Assembly: GCA_017629925.1 (NCBI GenBank)
Contig: JAGBWH010000202.1
Span: 1 to 10,658, forward strand
Reading direction: 5' to 3'
DNA length: 10,658 nt
Source of the DNA: Clostridia bacterium
Lineage (GTDB): Bacteria; Bacillota; Clostridia; Oscillospirales; CAG-272
Part shown: positions 7,674 through 10,658 of the stretch, one piece after another
Position numbering within the stretch: position 1 is the first letter of the stretch
How the letters are laid out: each line of letters opens with the position of its first letter
Program-made: the position numbers and the translations under genes
Notes under the pieces: model-generated
What the model saw: only the letters and a program-made list of their open reading frames with translations
Told to the model about the DNA's origin: nothing
The model's database searches: none

Positions 7674-7704
7674 TTTTGATCTTGTTTGATTTTGGATAGA
7701 AAAC

Positions 7705-9090
7705 TTATTCTTCCGCTTTTGCGGGAGCCTCTTCTGCTTTTGTGCCGAGCACAGAAGGCAAGTTCATGCCTGCTTGTTCAAACACTTCAGAGAGAGGGGG
7801 GATGCTTTTCAGCAGACCGGACAAAAAACCAGCGGTGGCTGTTTTGCCATCACCTGCGCCTGCACCGCCGTCCCAAACGGTAACCTTGTCGATCTTGATA
7901 CCGCTGATGGCGTCCACTTGGATGCGCATGAGTTCTTCGAGTTTGTCGGCAATCATGAGGCGCAAAGCTTCTTCTGCAGAACCGCCTGCGGCTCTCACGA
8001 GTTCAGCGAAACCAGCCGCTTGTTTGGTGAGCATTTCAAGCAAACCGTTTGCTTCTGCTTGCATTTTTGCGAAAATCGCATCCGCTTCACCTTTTGCACG
8101 ACGGCGCACTTGTTCAGCTTCGGCTTCGGCTTCGAGTTCCAGACGGCGTTTTTCAATTTCGGCTTTGACGATAACGTTGGCTTCGAGGGTAGCCATTTCT
8201 CTGGCTTTACGGGCTTGCTCTGCGGCTTGCTCTGCGGCATACGCTTCTTCGAGTGCCTTTGCGGCTTGGATCTTTTCTGCGGTGGTCGCAATTTTTTGCG
8301 CTTCTGCTTGGCGTTCGCGCAGTTGAGCATTAGACATGGAGATTTCAGCTTGAGCGGTGTTTTCACCCTGTACGGCAATCGAGTTGGCTTTCGCCACGTT
8401 GATACGTTCGTCCATTTGGGCGTTGGCTTCACCAATCGCACCATCACGGTTCTTTTCAGCCACGCTGCGTTTTGCATCGTTAATCGCTTTTGCAGCTGCT
8501 TCACGTCCGAGAGCGGTAATGTAGCCGGATTCGTCGCTGATGTCGGTGACGTTTACGTTGATCAGGCGCAAACCGATTTTCTTCAGTTCGGTTTCTACGT
8601 TACGGCTGACTTCTTCCAAGAACTTGTCGCGGTCAGTATTGATTTCCTCAATATCCATGGTTGCGATGACCAAACGGAGCTGACCAAAGATAATATCTTT
8701 TGCCAGGTCTTGGATTTCGCTGAGTTTGAGACCGAGTAAGCGTTCAGCAGCATTTTGCATCACGCCGGGCTCTGTGGAAATACCTACGGTAAAGCTGGAA
8801 GGCACGTCAATACGAATGTTTTGACGAGAGAGCGCATTGCGCAGATCCACACCAATGGAAATAGGTGTCAAATCGAGATAGGAATAGGATTGAATCACGG
8901 GCACGATAAAGCGCACGCCACCGTGCATACAGAGAGAACTGCGGGCAGATCCGTCAGGGTTTTTGCCCACCTTACCATAGATAACCATGATTTTGTCCGA
9001 AGGACATTTGCGGAATCGTGTTAATGCCCAGAGCAAAATGGCAAACACAACCACGGCCAAAATCACCAAAAAAGTCACTAATGCTTGCAT
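7705..9090 (-). CDS. floT: Flotillin-like SPFH/PHB-domain protein
   Basis: A 461-residue membrane scaffold protein. Residues 3-23 form an N-terminal membrane helix; residues about 26-190 are the SPFH (prohibitin homology) domain, with features such as GGVRFIVPVIQSYSYLDL (57-74) and ALSRQNIRIDVPSSF (86-100). Residues about 195-350 are a long Ala/Glu-rich coiled coil, the flotillin EA-repeat region. The C-terminal part (about 370-447) has KVTVWDGG (402-409), matching the conserved flotillin end, then an Ala/Glu-rich tail. Bacterial flotillins assemble into membrane microdomains and affect membrane fluidity, secretion and signalling. B. subtilis FloT is longer (about 509 residues) and FloA shorter, without this tail, so FloT is the better match. 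The ATG at 9090 follows AGGAGG by 8-9 nt. It lies 39 nt after the NfeD-like gene, the order seen in Bacillus yuaF-yuaG. A terminator follows it. Confidence 0.93.
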   Translation of the reverse strand: MQALVTFLVILAVVVFAILLWALTRFRKCPSDKIMVIYGKVGKNPDGSARSSLCMHGGVRFIVPVIQSYSYLDLTPISIGVDLRNALSRQNIRIDVPSSFTVGISTEPGVMQNAAERLLGLKLSEIQDLAKDIIFGQLRLVIATMDIEEINTDRDKFLEEVSRNVETELKKIGLRLINVNVTDISDESGYITALGREAAAKAINDAKRSVAEKNRDGAIGEANAQMDERINVAKANSIAVQGENTAQAEISMSNAQLRERQAEAQKIATTAEKIQAAKALEEAYAAEQAAEQARKAREMATLEANVIVKAEIEKRRLELEAEAEAEQVRRRAKGEADAIFAKMQAEANGLLEMLTKQAAGFAELVRAAGGSAEEALRLMIADKLEELMRIQVDAISGIKIDKVTVWDGGAGAGDGKTATAGFLSGLLKSIPPLSEVFEQAGMNLPSVLGTKAEEAPAKAEE

Positions 9091-9129
9091 GAATTTTTCC
9101 TCCTACTATTTAAGTTTTTTAAGATTGAT

Positions 9130-9735
9130 TTATTTGCGAGTGACGATGAGTGTGTTACCGCCTGAGATACCAACCACCATCACTTCTTCGCCAAATTTAA
9201 GGGGGGTTTCCTCGTCTGTGACCGCATCTCGTTCCGTGAGAGTGTCACCAATCATGACATTGACCTTGCCTTTTCCACCTCTTTGTGCAGGGACCGTCAT
9301 GTAAACAGAGCCACTCACACCCACCGCTTTGCGAATGTCTGCGGTGCCATCAGATTGGAGACGATACATGGCGCGCATAAGCACAGCCACAAGCATCATC
9401 ACAAACACGCCACACAAAAATGCAATGGCAAATATCCACACGGGATTAAGGTCTGTTTTGACCAAAGAAACGCCCATCCACCCGAAGGTGACGAAAAAGG
9501 CAATCACACTGCGCAGCGAGAAAAATTGAAGGTCTGCCACATCTGCGGCAGAAATGTCTACCTCCCCTCCGTCAACATCGACGACATCAGGGGGCATATC
9601 GAAGTCTCCATCTCCGTCATGATCAAATCCGAGAAGAGACAAAACAATTTGAATGAGTAAAATAACCGTGGAAGGTGCCGCCATACATAGAAAGATCTGT
9701 CCGAGCAGCCCTAAAGACGCAAACCATTGTGCCAT
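9130..9735 (-). CDS. NfeD-like membrane protein (YuaF type)
   Basis: A 201-residue protein with three hydrophobic segments (about 8-34, 71-92, 100-121) and a C-terminal OB-fold-type domain (about 132-200: GVSGSVYMTVP ... GKVNVMIGD ... EEVMVVGISGGNTLIV), the layout of short NfeD proteins encoded next to flotillins. Such proteins are thought to act with the SPFH partner in membrane microdomains. The loop between helices 1 and 2 is strikingly acidic; residues 38-46 (DHDGDGDFD) fit the DxDGDGxxD calcium-loop pattern. The ATG at 9735 follows AGGA by 9 nt and is preferred over an in-frame TTG 18 nt upstream. It lies 42 nt after the DUF1836 gene and 39 nt before the flotillin gene, so the three are very likely co-transcribed. 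Confidence 0.87.
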   Translation of the reverse strand: MAQWFASLGLLGQIFLCMAAPSTVILLIQIVLSLLGFDHDGDGDFDMPPDVVDVDGGEVDISAADVADLQFFSLRSVIAFFVTFGWMGVSLVKTDLNPVWIFAIAFLCGVFVMMLVAVLMRAMYRLQSDGTADIRKAVGVSGSVYMTVPAQRGGKGKVNVMIGDTLTERDAVTDEETPLKFGEEVMVVGISGGNTLIVTRK

Positions 9736-9777
9736 ATATATGCTTCCTTTCAAGTAAAATGTTGGATATCAAAATGT

Positions 9778-10332
9778 TTACAGGACTTCGCGCAAAAGCA
9801 GTTCAGCCTGTTGCTTGGAGCGATAGCTTAAAAATGCATACACCATCACCATCAGCACATGACGTATACGCCGTTTGCTGTCAGGGATCGTCTCAATAAA
9901 ATCCTCAAGCACCGCATCGCAGGCTTCTCCGAGTGCTTCTCTTGTGGGCATTTCTCCTTCCAGTTGACCAACCAAATTCACAAAACATCCGTATAGCAAA
10001 GAGTCGTCAATGCTATCGTCGTCTTCGCGACTCAGCACGCCATTCACATAGGAAAGCAATCGCACCACATGGTCAATTTGCATACATTCTCGCAGCATAT
10101 TGATCATCACCACACGGGCAAACTGGCGTCGGGAATACTGCCTATGGATAGGAGGAGATAAAAAACCACGCTTCACCCAATTTTGCACAGTATGGGCTTC
10201 CAGCCCCGTCATTGTGCAAATTTGAGACAACACAATCCCGCCCATCGCAAAAATATTGGTCAATACACGATTGGCTGTGTCGTGCTGGTAGGTGCTTACT
10301 TCAATGGTCGTGCCGGGTAAAGTAAGTGACAT
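9778..10332 (-). CDS. DUF1836-family regulator with MerR-like helix-turn-helix
   Basis: A 184-residue soluble protein. Residues about 30-60 (from GGIVLSQICTMTG through HTVQNWVKRGFLSPP) form a helix-turn-helix like that of MerR proteins. RQYSRRQFARVVMINMLRE (64-82) and IDHVVRLLSYVNG (86-98) follow as in the DUF1836 family (PF08876), which is found in Bacillota and annotated only as putative DNA-binding. A hydrophobic helical C-terminal part (about 110-180) could serve dimerisation or ligand sensing. No Cys or His cluster suggests metal sensing. The ATG at 10332 follows GGAGG by 7 nt. It is the first gene of the operon with the NfeD-like and flotillin genes, so it probably tunes their expression and its own; an imperfect palindrome in the promoter spacer (10414-10431) is a plausible binding site. 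The exact target is inferred, not shown. Confidence 0.85.
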   Translation of the reverse strand: MSLTLPGTTIEVSTYQHDTANRVLTNIFAMGGIVLSQICTMTGLEAHTVQNWVKRGFLSPPIHRQYSRRQFARVVMINMLRECMQIDHVVRLLSYVNGVLSREDDDSIDDSLLYGCFVNLVGQLEGEMPTREALGEACDAVLEDFIETIPDSKRRIRHVLMVMVYAFLSYRSKQQAELLLREVL

Positions 10333-10408
10333 GGAAATACCTCCGTTTCTGCAGAATACACATCAGCGTTATGTGAGATTTCGAGTAACCTCTTTATGTG
10401 TTTACTTA

Positions 10409-10437
10409 ATTGTATCACATGGTCAAGTGATTGTCAA
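10409..10437 (-). promoter_or_regulatory. Strong sigma-A promoter of the DUF1836-NfeD-flotillin operon
   Basis: On the minus strand a perfect TTGACA (10432-10437) and TACAAT (10409-10414) are 17 bp apart, with TGA just before the -10 giving an extended -10. Transcription should start near 10402, about 70 nt before the ATG at 10332. This is the best promoter in the window. Confidence 0.88.
10414..10431. promoter_or_regulatory. Operator-like palindrome inside the promoter spacer
   Basis: ATCACATGGTCAAGTGAT is an 18-bp imperfect palindrome with 14 symmetric positions (ATCAC-n-TG-nn-CA-n-GTGAT). It fills the whole spacer and touches the -10. MerR-type proteins bind in spacers, and a simple repressor bound here would also block polymerase. 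The product of the first gene of the operon is the obvious candidate ligand, but this is inference. Confidence 0.5.
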
Positions 10438-10658
10438 TAGGAAAATGAAAAATTTTTACGATTTTTGATACGCCCTATTTTTGCCTCATATCTCAAACTA
10501 CATAGAGCCACCTAAAATTCCCCGGACCAAATGCCACTCTACACGGCGCTGTTGCATTGGCTCTTAGTAATCATTGATAATATATAAAACCATTGCAAAA
10601 CGTTCCCTAATGTGCTACACTAGCCTTACGCCGTACTATCATCCTTTTCATTCAAAGG
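10438..10658. other. AT-rich intergenic stretch without a convincing gene
   Basis: Apart from the promoter at its left border I see no gene here. On the minus strand the last 33 bases (10626-10658) could be the final ten codons and stop of an upstream gene. On the plus strand a short frame is open from 10574 (TTG) or 10610 (ATG) to the edge but has no ribosome binding site. TTGCATTGG (10552-10560) and CCATTGCAA (10590-10598) form an imperfect inverted repeat matching at 8 of 9 positions. Confidence 0.5.

Noticed and set aside
7774..8739. Plus-strand frame of 321 codons opposite the flotillin gene
   Set aside because: It is the antisense of the Ala/Glu coiled coil, giving a Phe/Cys/Gly-rich translation. 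Long antisense frames are expected opposite such codon use.
10626..10658. Possible last ten codons and stop (…KDDSTA) of an upstream minus-strand gene
   Set aside because: Only 33 bases are visible; the following hairpin (10607-10623) has no adjacent U-tract, so it cannot be supported as a gene end.

Overview
This looks like chromosomal DNA from a Gram-positive-type bacterium of the Bacillota (class Clostridia or a relative). The inference rests on a DUF1836 regulator (a family known almost only from Bacillota), a flotillin/NfeD pair laid out as in Bacillus yuaF-yuaG, strong AGGAGG-type ribosome binding sites, sigma-A-type promoters, U-tract terminators, and a lipoprotein-anchored M6 peptidase of the kind common in gut Clostridia. 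Composition is moderate in GC. I see no rRNA, tRNA or CRISPR array, and no transposase gene within the window.

All eight protein genes lie on the minus strand, so transcription runs from right to left. From the right end: about 220 bp of AT-rich DNA with no convincing gene; a very good promoter (10409-10437) with an imperfect palindrome filling its spacer; then a tight three-gene operon of a DUF1836 regulator (9778-10332), an NfeD-like membrane protein (9130-9735) and a flotillin-like SPFH protein (7705-9090). The operon ends at a strong hairpin terminator (7605-7647). Next is a single transcription unit with its own promoter (7579-7607), whose -35 box overlaps that terminator. It encodes a 931-residue secreted lipoprotein with an M6-type zinc-peptidase domain (4678-7473) and ends at a long terminator hairpin (4595-4643).

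Further left is a membrane-embedded family 2 glycosyltransferase of the cellulose-synthase-like type (2998-4512), with its own terminator (2953-2985). After a 306-bp spacer comes an ABC transporter operon of the GldA-GldF-GldG type: ATPase (1747-2691), six-helix permease (1032-1736) and a GldG-like auxiliary protein that runs off the left edge (1-1020).

The genes share a cell-envelope theme: organisation of membrane microdomains (flotillin/NfeD), surface proteolysis, export or synthesis of an extracellular polysaccharide, and an ABC system of unknown cargo. Terminators separate the four units, so this is a neighbourhood and not one pathway. I see no clear new defence or mobile system. The points most worth following are the regulator placed first in a flotillin operon with an operator-like palindrome in its promoter, the unassigned front half of the peptidase, and a glycosyltransferase with a variant QxxRW motif.
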